From: Nautilus pompilius
Lineage: Eukaryota; Mollusca; Cephalopoda; Nautilida; Nautilidae
Direction of reading: 5' to 3'
Assembly: GCA_018389105.1 (NCBI GenBank)
Contig: JACATO010000690.1
Span: 186,001 to 250,000 of the forward strand
DNA length: 64,000 nucleotides
Positions 38,401 to 48,684 of the stretch are shown in pieces (positions within the stretch are counted from its first letter, which is position 1; every line of letters begins with the position of its first letter). The position numbers were made by a program, and so were the translations under genes. The notes beneath the pieces were generated by a model, which did no database searches, was not told where the DNA came from, and was given only the letters and a program-made list of their open reading frames with translations.

Positions 38401-41400
38401 AGAGGGCCCCAAAAAAGAGTCTCATTGGCTAATCATGCTTCATTTTTGTTTGTTTTCAAGTAAGCCCTGTTGTTGCCTTTCTTGCATTACTGGGTTTATG
38501 GATTTTTCTCCAGTAAATGTTAATGTGAAGATGCATTTTAACAGAAATAGTGGGTGGAATCTCAGGGAACTTGCTAGTTTTTTGGTTGCACTCCTTAGAT
38601 CGTTGCACCAGCCTGTGATGGACATTTGAAATTTTCTCTCAAACACCATTAAAGCTTTTTTTTTAACTGCTCCCCCCTTTTTTGGAATTGGTATGGATAT
38701 TTCTAATTCTTCACCAGCCAGCCAATCTCGTGGGAGGTGGTTTCCAGACACTCTAGTCCCCCCCCCTCCTCCTCAACATGTACTGGTGTTTTCCAGGTGC
38801 TTGTGGTGGATGTTCTGCAGGTTACTCTTGACTGGTTTGCATCTTGATCTCAAGAGACTGTCAACTACAGCCAACTCGCTTGCTCATCAAGCCAAACGGC
38901 CTACACCTTCCCCTTCTAGCTCATATATGAGATATGTCCTCAACCTCAGTTAGAACAAGGGTCCACAAAGCCAAGCTTCCATCTACATACAACAAGAATT
39001 TTATGCCAACAGAGTGGCTATTGTTGCCTTTTATTGTTCTCTTGTTTAACAATTCTTTCTTTACCAACTTTATTATTTTTAGTAGAGAAATTGCGAAGCC
39101 ACATAGTTCTGACAAAATGTTGTTGCTGTTTACAGTTTCAGTTAAAATTTAAAACAATTGCATGCTAATACTTTGTAGATGTCTATCTCATGTGTTAGGT
39201 TGTTTTTTTAAATTGACTAAAATGCAAGTTTTTAAAAAAAGAGATGTAAAATGCATAGCACCATGTACAATGATGCATTATTTCCACACATTTGAAATAT
39301 ATTGACTTAAAATTCATCGTATTTTCTTTAAAATTAATGATACTAAATTATTACAAATGCTCTTGTTATGGAGAATGTTAAATTGGTTTACAGCATTTCT
39401 TCCTATTGTCTTCAAAGAAGACTTTAGTGGTGAAGAGACAGGAATCTGCCAAGGACAAATGATCAATATTTCAACTTGTTTACAAACCTCACCAAAACAC
39501 ATTTATAACCGTGTAGGTCAGTTGGTTTTCCGTTAATTTTATCTGCTGTTTTTATTCATTTATTTTAAAAAGGTTTATTTACCTGTCTACTTGACTCATT
39601 AGTTTGGCCTTTCACAAGGATTGTGAAAACAGTGAAAAGCATTTTCTCAACTCTTTTCTTTGTATTTTTATTAACATAATTTTAAGAATTCTGCACCTAT
39701 TTTCTTCCAGAACAGACTTTGGTGCCTGCAACCAATTAATCCATTAATTACAGGTGATGCATTCAACTACACCTGTGAAATGACTGCTTGCTGTGTTTTG
39801 TCTCCAGACTGATATTCTTTGTTATTTTATTGATTTATTTATCACTTACTCAAAACAGCTTCTTTCTCAGTTACTTTAACTTTTTACTGTTATCAGATTT
39901 AACTTTACCTTAGGGCGAAGACATGGATTTGGGCATTTTACTTCTTTTGTAGTCCAACACATTGAAAAAAATATCCAAAATTAATTTTCTTTTCCTTTGT
40001 TTGCAGGGAAGCTCTTAAGAACATGTGCATTCTGTGAACTTCACTTAGAAGTATGTAGGGCATCCAAGACGGATATGTCTAATAATCTTGGAAAGAGTAA
40101 TTATTGACACAGAGCATTTATATTGATTTTTCACAAACAGCATACTTCTAAACTTTGGTTAATTCAAGAATGTGACTACATTATCAACATTGTTCAAGAA
40201 CAAAATGGATAAGTTAGCTTTCACACCAACACTAAGCAGTGTTATGTTATGTTATAAATAAAAATTACTGTTTATCTGTATCCTTCTCATCTCTCACAGC
40301 TTCCCCAATACTTTTACCACCATTTTATTTATTTGCATGCTACTTTGAACAAAACGTTTTCACGTGTACTGACAAGCAAGGTTTGCAATTCAAATGCTAT
40401 TTAAGCAGTCGTGCTTCATTGATAAATAACCATATTTGAGCTGTTTTTGTTTGATCATCAAAACAGCATTCCTCCTATTGATATTCATTGTAAATTTGTG
40501 CTGAAGATTAAAAGAATTTAGCAGTTCATGAAATGTTTTTATCTTTACATTTAGTTCTTTCCATGTCTGAATGCGTTGTTAGAACTGTTTAATACAAGCC
40601 ACATGGACCCCTAAGCAATTACTTCTTGTTTGGGCTCACAGTTGGGTTCTAGGCTTAACACAGCAGATTTCCAAGCTGCTTGTCGCCAATTTAGCCTTTT
40701 TAAGTGAATGTTTTTCACATTCTTTTATTTGTTGGCAGATTTCCAAGGTCTACAGTTAACTCTTGAATGGAAGGCTACCTAATAACAGAAAAATTGGCAA
40801 ATTATTCTATTTTAAATTGTTTACTGTAAATAAATAAATTAAGAAGAATTAATTCAAGACTCCCTCTCCTACCAGAGTTGCTCCGTTGCCTTTGTTCATG
40901 TGAAAATGGAATAGTTCCATAACAAGAAATGCATCTCTGTTGCTGATGATCGTGTATGCTTAAACACCATTTTACCTCAAACGCCTGAAGCAGTGTTCCT
41001 AGCAGAATCTCAGTAATCACCAATTATATGTTCATAATTTCAAACCAGTTCTGACTAACCGTATCTCAGTTTCAGCAATTGTGTTTTAGGTTTTACAGAA
41101 AAGAAATCACCAAGGATGGTCGGTGGAAATTGATGCCTTGTTCCCAAGACAATCAGAAAAGACAATATGCATATATGCTGATTTGTAGTACCATATTTTG
41201 GTATTTACAATTTTTTTTTTTTTTTTTTTTTTGCTCTTTTCACTTTCATTTTTAATCTTGTAAAATTTTATATACAATTTTTTTTTCTTCTAAAAATGAA
41301 CTCTTAAGAACAACAATGGATAATATTAAATATATTAAATACATTGTCAAAAGAAAATGAAACAAAGCAGTTGCTAGATCTGCTCATGTCACATAGACTA

Positions 41401-41828
41401 AGGCTCTGTCAAGTCTTCTAAGTAAAATTCTTATTCAGTTAAATCATTTGAAGAAAGAATAATGCAGCTCAGATTGTTGAGGTCATAAGGCCATGCAGTA
41501 CAAACATTAAGGCTGACCTGTAGCCCTTGTACTGATCATCGGAAATGAAATGTCATAGTTTTGTATGAGTGATATGCAAACTTATTCACATTTTTCCATC
41601 TCTCTCTCTCTCTCTCGCACACATGGCATTTGCAGACACTCTTGTTTTGTTTTTTCCCATCTGTCTGCTGATAAATTTAATCACGTCATAGACATTTTGC
41701 TACCATATAATGTTATTTACCATTTAACTTCAGAAAGAAAAAGTTTTTTAATATGCAATCTTACGTTTCCTCACCAGGTTGTAAAATGCCCCAGAGACTC
41801 ACCTCGAGGAGCCCCAACGGTGAAGTGA
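23320..41828 (+). CDS. Gene B, predicted single-pass membrane microprotein (whole model)
   Basis: Plus-strand gene starting in the CpG island. The best three-exon model is 23,320-23,458, 40,007-40,050 and 41,778-41,828, with phases 1 and 0 and a TGA at 41,826-41,828, giving 77 residues. The N-terminus MRLSLRKVAY leads into a hydrophobic segment (about residues 9-28, including SILGAYFLITCYTGYLLL), then RRR, a polar helix (SKSQEEFSRFQELA) and a Cys-containing tail (RTCAFCELHLE, VVKCPRDSPRGAPTVK). It could be a small organellar or ER membrane protein; I do not recognise the family. The first intron would be 16.5 kb. Other acceptors match the phase of exon 1 (30,409; 42,330; 57,830), so only exon 1 is firm. 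It shares its promoter with gene A and is preceded by an overlapping uORF. Confidence 0.4.
23496..23521 (+). repeat. GGTCCC short tandem repeat
   Basis: About three and a half copies of a GGTCCC hexamer just inside intron 1 of gene B, within the CpG island. Confidence 0.7.
24351..25388. other. Island shoulder and intron, no gene seen
   Basis: Transition from the CpG island to AT-rich intron, with C-runs (for example about 24.72 kb) and a T-run of about 20 near 24.86 kb. No exon is supported. Confidence 0.45.
25389..25434 (+). CDS. Candidate coding exon, unassigned (pairs with 26,327)
   Basis: A 46-bp segment with a fine acceptor (TTTTTGTTTGTTAG) and GTAAAG donor. It reads SSGRLSLENIGDAEM, phase 2 to 0, and joins in phase to the segment at 26,327. 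It does not follow gene B exon 1 in phase, so an unseen exon, another transcript start, or chance must be assumed. Confidence 0.3.
26327..26511 (+). CDS. Candidate coding exon, unassigned (longest open segment on the right side)
   Basis: A 185-bp segment open without a stop after an ACAG acceptor, ending at a GTAAAG donor. It starts KLSPSPPDWISYARHRVVQN and ends VDGLLTQQPVLEFNNL. The composition (Arg, Lys, Ser, Pro, Glu) is unlike the Phe/Ile/Asn-rich noise around it, and it contains SKEKERTFLKSFERAVDG, which looks like an amphipathic helix. It has no ATG, so it would be an internal exon. The acceptor has a weak pyrimidine tract. Function unknown. Confidence 0.38.
26512..30408. other. Intronic sequence, no gene seen
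   Basis: AT-rich, with a T-run of about 18 at 26.88 kb, a CATT tetranucleotide run at 26.91 kb and many T-runs. No exon is supported. Confidence 0.45.
30409..30457 (+). CDS. Candidate exon, alternative second exon of gene B
   Basis: The acceptor (CTGTGTTTTCAG) is strong and GTATGTGG follows as donor. In phase with gene B exon 1 it reads (A)NVAESEADKRDVCPH(L), phase 1 to 2. Without splicing, the frame runs to a stop after ..YVEAPAVLRCFHC. Another frame is open up to a GTAAAC donor at 30,516. The surrounding 200 bases have higher GC than the neighbourhood. Confidence 0.28.
31658..31676. repeat. (TC)n microsatellite
   Basis: About nine TC units. Confidence 0.85.
31732..31757. repeat. Perfect 26-bp palindrome
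   Basis: The left arm TTGGATATGTATG is followed at once by its exact reverse complement, with no spacer. It could form a cruciform or be a dimeric protein-binding site. Confidence 0.9.
32350..32430 (+). repeat. Possible tRNA-derived SINE head
   Basis: TAGCCTAGTGGATAAATGCT resembles a tRNA A box. About 35 bases later GGGTCAGATACC is a poor match to a B box. It cannot be a working tRNA gene because no cloverleaf is evident. Confidence 0.3.
36735..36860 (-). repeat. SINE-like element, copy 4 (tRNA-like head)
   Basis: On the minus strand it contains CCAGGTTCGATTTTGAGC, a clear RNA polymerase III B-box type sequence, followed by a G-run and GTTTCCTTCTCC. It sits in the long first intron of the gene B model. 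Confidence 0.5.
37910..37951 (+). repeat. Two-copy 21-bp tandem repeat with CCAAT boxes
   Basis: AGGCTGGAATCCAATCAGAA plus T, twice in a row without mismatch. Each copy holds CCAATCAG, the NF-Y consensus, so two sites are spaced by two helical turns. Confidence 0.9.
38700..38985 (+). repeat. SINE-like element, copy 5
   Basis: Plus-strand homologue of the body of copy 2. They share AACTCGCTTG/AACTTGCTTG, CCCCTTCTAGCTCA, a GAGA..TGTCCTCAAC segment and a GGGTCCACAAA-type end. Similarity over about 120 bases is visible by eye. Confidence 0.5.
40007..40050 (+). CDS. Gene B candidate exon 2
   Basis: A 44-bp segment with an excellent acceptor (TTTTCCTTTGTTTGCAG) and donor (GTATGT). Only one frame is open, reading (G)KLLRTCAFCELHLE, phase 1 to 0. 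That joins exon 1 to the exon at 41,778. Confidence 0.4.
41600..41616. repeat. (CT)n microsatellite
   Basis: About eight CT units upstream of the candidate terminal exon of gene B. Confidence 0.8.
41778..41828 (+). CDS. Gene B candidate terminal exon
   Basis: After acceptor CGTTTCCTCACCAG it reads VVKCPRDSPRGAPTVK and stops at TGA 41,826-41,828. It has higher GC than its surroundings. A GTGAAG at 41,820 could also act as a donor, which would leave the exon internal. Confidence 0.36.
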   Translation, partial: VVKCPRDSPRGAPTVK

Positions 41829-42329
41829 ATCAGATGTTTAACTTTTTTTTACTTCCTAGTTAGTTGCTTGATTTACAGACCTTTAATGTTACCTAAGAAA
41901 AGGCTGATGTATTTGAAGGAGGAAAAGAATTGTTTAAATTATTAAATAGGAAAGGAATAATCTTTGAGATGTCATTAATGATCATTTCTTAACCAAAGTA
42001 TTTGAAGTAAATGGCTTCTTACCAAGATATTTCCAGGATTGATTACAGATTGCACATCTGGAATAAGACAGAAGAATATAACTGATATGTTAAATGAATT
42101 CACAGTAAATTTTTTTCCCTTTTTAAATATATTAACATGCGTATCCAGAACATCTTTGTGGATGGTATAGTATATTTTTAAAAATATTTTTTAAAAAGGG
42201 GAAAAGAAAGAGAAGTTAAAAAGGAAACCTCGGGCTTTCATACTGTTAGGATATTAAAATCTCCTTTAAGATATTTAAAAAAAACAATTACTCTGTAGAA
42301 CCTAATATTGTATCTTTCTTGGACTGCAG

Positions 42330-42508
42330 GCTCTTCTGTATCGTATCCTCCTAAAATGAAGCCCCCACTACAACCTGTTCCATGCTTAATGAGCTCGTCT
42401 TTTACATGGAGAAATGCAAACTTTCTTGCTAGGTTTGCCTTTACCATTGAGAGGGAACACGGATGTAGAACCCTGGGCTCAATACTGCACAGTAGATCAC
42501 TGTATTAA
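42330..42508 (+). CDS. Candidate exon, low support
   Basis: After acceptor TCTTTCTTGGACTGCAG, a frame in phase 1 reads SSVSYPPKMKPPLQPVPCLM and stays open to TAA at 42,506-42,508. It could follow gene B exon 1. The opposite strand is open too, with a protein-like peptide, but has no good donor. Not decidable by eye. Confidence 0.22.
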
Positions 42509-42778
42509 CAGATGAGAGCAAGGTAGATTGCAATGTGTGTAGGTGGCAGAGGAAGAGACATTGCAGTGCTCGTGTTTGGCTAACTCTGTGTGATGTGTCT
42601 CGCTGAATTTCCAGATTTCTAAATAGGAAAAAGAAAGAAAGAAAAAAAAAAAACTTGGCACTCGGTATGGAAATGATCAGAGTTTGGTTAATCACAAGGG
42701 AGATTGTTTTTGCATATTTATGATTTTGTATTTTAATATTTTGGGTGAATGGGAAATATCAGATTGATATAGGTAGGA

Positions 42779-42788
42779 ATCAGTCAGT

Positions 42789-42827
<39 letters not shown>
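42779..42827. repeat. Compound microsatellite (CAGT)n (CT)n (AT)n
   Basis: Three or four CAGT units, then about 14 CT units, then a short TA run. Confidence 0.9.
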
Positions 42828-45800
42828 GAGAATGTAAAGCAAAAAAACCCTTAAGTTAGTATTTTGAAAATTCTCGCCATGACATCTTTTGAAGTAAAGA
42901 AATTCACTTAAATATGTCTGTACCACCCACATGTATACGTCATCATCTGATATATTGCAGCCCGAAAACTCAAAAGTAACTTTGTTTATACGCTGATGTT
43001 ACATGCATGTGCTATAGGTTTCTTCATTTTTGGCAAATATAAAGATGTTTCTCTTTCGATAATAGCTCTCACAGCTGAAACTGAATCTACTCACTGCTCG
43101 ATTTACTCAGCATAGAATTTGGATGGTATTCTTTGGACAGAACATTTCCTTCTCTGGAGCTTAATCTTCACCATATCTGATCATTAGAAAATCTTAGGAA
43201 ATATGAAATTTGTGGTTCTGTCTTGACTTGAAAAGAAATTGCATAACTTTTGGTTTTGAGGTTATGTTCTTAAGTTTGTATTTGACAAATTCAGGTTTAC
43301 ACCTTTAAACTAGAAAACATTGCAAACTCAGCCTCTTCCCCACCCCATTTCTCTACCCTGACTTTTTCTTTTTTTTTCTTTTTTTAAAAACAGATCTTTA
43401 ACTGAAACTACAAATTCCTAGGCATCCAAGTAACATGCTGGCAATTAATCTTAAGCTTTTGGTCATTTTGTCAACTTCTGATTCTATCTTTGTACCACCA
43501 CCATGATGTTTTCCGATTTACTGCCTCCCATTTGGGGAGATTGATTCTCGGCTTCCTTCCTTTCACTGTATTGTGCATAGATAAAATCAAGAAAGCTGTT
43601 TAACAGCTTAGCAAAAAACACTTCTAAATTAGGTGTGTTTCTTTATTGGTGATGACTGGAAACGTCAGGAATTCAATCTCTTTTGCATTTGGTGATATAA
43701 AGTGTAATGTGCTTTTTTTTAACATTGTTTTTCTTATTAGTGGCAAGAAAAATAATAATACATTTTTTAAAAATGTTTTTTTGTTATTTTATTTTTTTTT
43801 TTAAATCTTCTAAATATCTTTCATTGACATGTATTTCTCATTCAGTTCTGGTAGCCATCTTGGATATAAGCCCTAACATAACATCTACCTTCCTATAGCA
43901 GTCCTAATGTGGAATTTTATGGCAGTGAAATCCAGAACATGAAATTTAGAGTTTCCGAATATTTATTGATAAAGGTAGCCAATGGCCATTTAAGACATTA
44001 GAGCAGGCGCAAAGAAAAATCAACTTTTATAGCTTTTTTTCCTTCCTTTTTTTTTAAGGTACATGTTCAGTATAAAATTTCTATAGGAACCTTTAATAAT
44101 ACATGTAGAACTGCATGTGATGATGTCCATGTTGAAACATTATACAAATATAACTTTGGTTCATTAGTCTTTTGCCCATACAGAAACAAAATATGAGGTT
44201 AGTTATTGGTATTTAGTTACCTTGTTTATAAATCTGTATGGGTTCATAGTGTTGAGTAGGATTGATTAATTATGTTACATAAGCTTGTCACCTACCTAAT
44301 CCAAGGTTGGAATGAAATATTTTGTCTAACAACAGCAAGTTTTTTTTTAAAAAAATAATAATAATGTAAACTGTTTTTATTTGTAGCCTCTTGCTGTAAC
44401 CTGGCATAATTAGGATGCAAGGTTTTTTTTAAAAAAAAAAAGGCACTTGTAATGTATGAAAAGGAATAGACTACAATAATATCTCTTCTTGATTCTTTTT
44501 GTTAATCTGAAGGAAAACTAAATAGATTTTATTTTATCCAGCAAGCAACGGTCAGCCATAGCGTGTGTATTGGGGAAGGACTTTAGCCACCTGTTCTTTT
44601 TAAGCACCCAAAAATTTTGAAAAGGCTGCTGTTTTACAAAAAAATTGTCTTCATCAGATCAGCCGGCACAATTCTGAGGTCATTTAGTTGATTGAGATTT
44701 GGCAAAGTTTATTTATTGCCGGAGAAGAGCAGCAACTGCTTCTGCTTTCCATACACTTGGGAGCTTTGTAAAACAGTGCGTGTGACTACAACATCAACAC
44801 TGACGTATTTCGGCCTTATTCTGGTGACGAACTTATTTCAGGATGGACTTAGCGCCGTGCCACTGTGTGCAAACATGACAGCCATGTGGTCAAGTAGTGT
44901 GCGACTGTAGTACTCGACATTGCCACAAGTTGGGTTTGGCAGTCGGCAAATGGTGAAGCCACCAAGTTATGTTGGACAAGTCGTCTTTCAGAAGAACTGT
45001 TCTGTACCAGGCTGACTTCACAAAGTCTGTCAACTGGAATAGACTGGTGGATCTTCTGTAATTTAATTTAATCATTTGTTGAAAGTAGGCAAGTTCATCA
45101 TAAGAACTGGTAGTTTTTCAAAACTAGTTTCTTTGCTTTTCTCATCTACACCTGAGATAGGGTAAATAAATTTGAATTTGCTAGCGAGGAGGGGTTGTTT
45201 GTTTTTAAATTCAGCCACACAATTTTGAAAATGAGTTTCTTAGATTAGTCTAATAATGCCACTACATAATATTTTATTTCTCTCTTTTTTGTATTATGAG
45301 ATTTCCCTTTGGTGGTATTTAAATTACGACCCCAGGTTTAAAAATCTTACTCCTCCTGGTTGGGTTGGGGCTGGCGTTTCTTAGGAACCAAGTCAGCCAG
45401 TCATCAGTAATTGCTCATCTGGCCACAAATCCTTTCAAGTCAAGTTTGGAGAATTCTTTTGATTGTAGGTGAATTTTGCTATAGTTAGGCCTTGGGAAAA
45501 AAAATGCTCAGTCAAGAGTTTGTCATGACTGTTTTCTCTTCTTCTCAAAGTCTTTCAAATCTAAGTGGAAATAACTTGGATGTATCACTTTTGAGACACC
45601 AGAATGGATGTAGAAGACTACTACACCGTGAGAAAATAGTGTACAAAAGCTACTCGTCTCACAACTATTTCAGCTGGAATATTTTATAACAGAAATATGG
45701 AGAGTCAGAGGGGAAAATTGAATCAAGGAAGCGAAAATAGATGAGGTTTAGAAAATGCATTAATGAAAAAAGAAATTAAGTAAAGCTACTGAGATGTGTA

Positions 45801-46382
45801 GAGAGTTCATGAGGTGAATTTGAGAACAATGCAAATGGCAGGCTTTTGCTACAATTGCCTTGTTAAAGAAATACACGTGCAATGCAAAAGATATTTTAAG
45901 TTTTTTTTTTTAAAAAAAATCAAAATGAGTTTAAGCCACTCAAAACAAGCACGATCAGATCTACTCTATATAAAATATATTAACCTGAAATTAGCATTTT
46001 GCCTAATGTTTCACTGTAGGATTCTTGGGTTGTTGTTGATCTTATCAATTCTGAATCAGCGTAGTATTGTTTTAATCAGAAGTTGTTCATACCACGTAAT
46101 GTTTGTAAATGTATTTCTTTGCAAATATTTCAAATGTTTTAAACTTCCTCACCCCCATTTTTTAATATACGAGGCAACTTTAATTTTATGGAGAGAATTT
46201 TATCTGATACCATATTCTGCACCATCAATGTATTTAGGTGCGTAGTCAATAGGTGGATTTAAAAAGTAGTTATAGGTTGGAATGTATGGAAATTAAGAAA
46301 AAAGGAATTGCTGATTCTCTGCCTCTCACCACTCATCTCTTCTTACATTGGTTTAATAATCTTATCTAAATATGGGAATTTT

Positions 46383-46400
46383 ATGATGATGATGATGATA
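46383..46400. repeat. (GAT)n microsatellite
   Basis: About six GAT units. Confidence 0.8.
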
Positions 46401-46839
46401 TATTTATAATTTCTTACCTACATGGAAAAATTGCTCTATATGGGTGCTTGAATATTTTTATTTCTCAAAAAGGAAAAAAAAAAACTGATCAAATCTGTTG
46501 TATGTACTTTATTCTTTTTTCTTCTCGTTTCTTTTACCATTACACAGTAACTTGACATTTTCATGTCCGGTTTTATAGGAGCACTAACTCCTAGTGAGAG
46601 CTGTTTATATTTAATCTGGCCAACACATTTGGAATTTTGCAGCTCAGGTCAGGGATTAATTTAGAGTCACAATCTCAGATGTAATACTCTATAACATCAC
46701 ATTCCCAACAGCAGAAACTTTCTCATGCCTCAAAAATGTCTGCTAAATATTTATAACATCTTTATTCTAGTTTTTTTTTCCTCTTAATTGAATAGTCATT
46801 TTAAAATTAGGAGTTAATGTGTCTGTCCTCTTGCTATAT

Positions 46840-46862
46840 AATAATAATAATAATAATAATAT
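46840..46862. repeat. (TAA)n microsatellite
   Basis: About seven TAA units. Confidence 0.85.
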
Positions 46863-47134
46863 TATATTACCATGATTTTTACCTGATATATATATAATTC
46901 TGTTATTATCTGTGTTGATAATTTTAACAAGCAACATTTTCAGTTGAAATTCTCTCTGGTGTGACTTACACTGATGTCTACAAGGGAAGCTACTCTGTTG
47001 AAGGTGCATAGTGCCACAGATGTCTGCTGCTAGAAAGTGTTGTTAGTCCTCTCTAGGAGGGAGCCTGGCTGGTACTTCAGAGTTTGCAGAGAAAGTTCTA
47101 AAACTCTTTCGTATATATATATATTTTTTTTTTT

Positions 47135-47245
47135 TTCATGTGTGGGAGGAAACCACGATAGGGAGGTACGCCACCCTCAGATGGTCCCAAACAGCATTCA
47201 AACTCTGGCCCTCAACCTGGCTGCCTACCACTGGACCTTGTCAAC
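47135..47245 (-). repeat. SINE-like fragment, copy 6
   Basis: Minus strand reads GGTCCAGTGGTAGGCAG, then a B-box-like GAGTTTGAATGC, then GGTTTCCTCCCACAC. It has the same layout as copies 1 and 3. Confidence 0.45.
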
Positions 47246-48541
47246 TCCTAACACTGTAGGCATGCCTTGCTAATATGGTTTCTTCATTACAGAACACTTT
47301 AATTTTTAATTTTTTTTAAGTTGGCATTAGCAAAAGATGTGGATCAGACGATAGGTTTGATTCTTCTCCATTTGGAAATATTGGCTGAAACATTTTTAAT
47401 TTCCTTTTTTTTAGGAAAGGTCCCTTAAATTGCAGTGTTAGATGGTCGTGGCGGTGAGGCAGGGGGAGGGAAAATAGTAAAAGGGTAAATTATCAGCACC
47501 AAAAAAAAAATTTTAGAAAAGGTAAGGAAAGTGATAAACAGTAGCTTGAATAGATATTTCGGCATCTTGAGAAAGGATCAGGTTAGACTGTCTTGGAGCC
47601 TGCTGAAAATTATGACATGTATCTTATTGCTTGACATCTCATCACTTAATGAATTTTTAAAAATTATTTATTTTTTTTTTCTTCCTTAACTTCATTATGG
47701 CAGAATAACATGACTGAATTGCTTCAAGAGATTTTAAAAGATGCTATATTCAGAATATGAGTAGAAAATGTGCAGCCAGGTTTGAATGTAATTGCAATTT
47801 TGAATATTGAAGAGTCTGTACAATTGTCACTGGAGGAGGACATTTGTACAATTGCTACTCTCTAATGAATGTTGCTGTAAATGAAATTGCTGATAGATAT
47901 CTGGCTTTTGTTGATATATCTACTTGCAATGTTGCTTTACTCCCATTGATTGGCTGGAGTTTTTATGGCTTATAAATTGCTGCAGGTGCATACAGTCAGG
48001 CTGGCACCATTATTATGGTTTCTAGCCATAAGTTCACACCTTAATGGCTGATGAGCTGTACAGAAAAATTTGATGAATATTATGATGCATGATGCTCAAT
48101 AAAATCTAATCTATGATTAAAACAATTACTGATGCTGATTTTTCTCAAGTTGTAAAAGAAAACAAAAATGCCATAAGAATAAGTGAGTACTACAATTTTC
48201 TGGAAGGCTTTTATAAGTTAGTGGTATACTTTACAAGAGTCATTAGCAGGTACTCTACTCTAGTAGCCATGTAAATTTGACTTCCATTTGATTGTGGCAA
48301 CCTACAGACATTGGACAATGTGAGAGCACATATGTGTGAGCTGTTGAGCAGGACGAGAGTACTGTAGAATGGAAATGATCTGCTGTCCCAAACTGTCCAA
48401 AGCATCATCTAGGCACATTTGTTCATGTGAGGCATTCTCCATACATTTGGCCTTTGATAAAAAGCAAATCTCTTTATACTATTACCACTTACATGGATGT
48501 TGTCGGTCTGTTTGTTATCACGTTCTTCAAGTTATCTCTAG

Positions 48542-48627
48542 GCCCAGACAGACATTGAACTTTGCCAAGAAGGGTTGGCTAGTCAATATTTGGTTGTTTC
48601 TGCTGCTGCTGCTGATATCCATCTTAG
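48542..48627 (+). CDS. Candidate exon with a membrane segment, unassigned
   Basis: An 86-bp segment with a CTCTAG acceptor and GTAAAG donor. One frame (phase 2 to 1) reads PRQTLNFAKKGWLVNIWLFL followed by LLLLISIL, a convincing membrane helix preceded by basic residues. Another frame (phase 0 to 2) reads AQTDIELCQEGLASQYLVVS then AAAADIHL. A CTG/GCT triplet run makes both look good. Its owner is unknown. Confidence 0.28.
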
Positions 48628-48668
48628 GTAAAGACTGCTTCTAGATCCATCAGTTTGTTCAGTAGTTT

Positions 48669-48684
48669 TCCTTCCTTCCTTCCT
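48669..48684. repeat. (CCTT)n run
   Basis: About four CTTC-type tetranucleotides. Confidence 0.75.

Larger units (their letters stand above)
30458..40006. other. Intronic sequence with repeats, no gene seen
   Basis: Contains T-runs, a TC microsatellite at 31.66 kb, a 26-bp palindrome at 31.73 kb, SINE fragments (32.35, 36.74 and 38.70 kb), a GAA run at 35.71 kb, C- and G-runs (33.87, 35.51 and 36.77 kb) and a duplicated CCAAT block at 37.91 kb. Confidence 0.45.
42509..48541. other. Intronic or intergenic, no gene seen
   Basis: AT-rich with T-runs, the compound microsatellite, a GAT run (46.38 kb), a TAA run (46.84 kb) and SINE copy 6. The stretch at 44.69-45.07 kb is somewhat richer in GC and open on both strands, but without splice sites I trust. 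Confidence 0.4.

Noticed and set aside
42238..42447. Minus-strand ORF with protein-like peptide (antisense to 42.33 kb segment)
   Set aside because: No GT donor at its 3' side and no continuation found. The plus-strand frame has the better acceptor, though it too is weak.
44692..45075. Overlapping plus and minus ORFs with slightly higher GC
   Set aside because: Neither strand shows credible splice sites or a motif. Conservation data would be needed.
45814..46245. 143-codon plus-strand ORF
   Set aside because: Lys/Phe/Ile/Leu-rich composition typical of AT-rich noise, crossing a TnAn run, with no motif.
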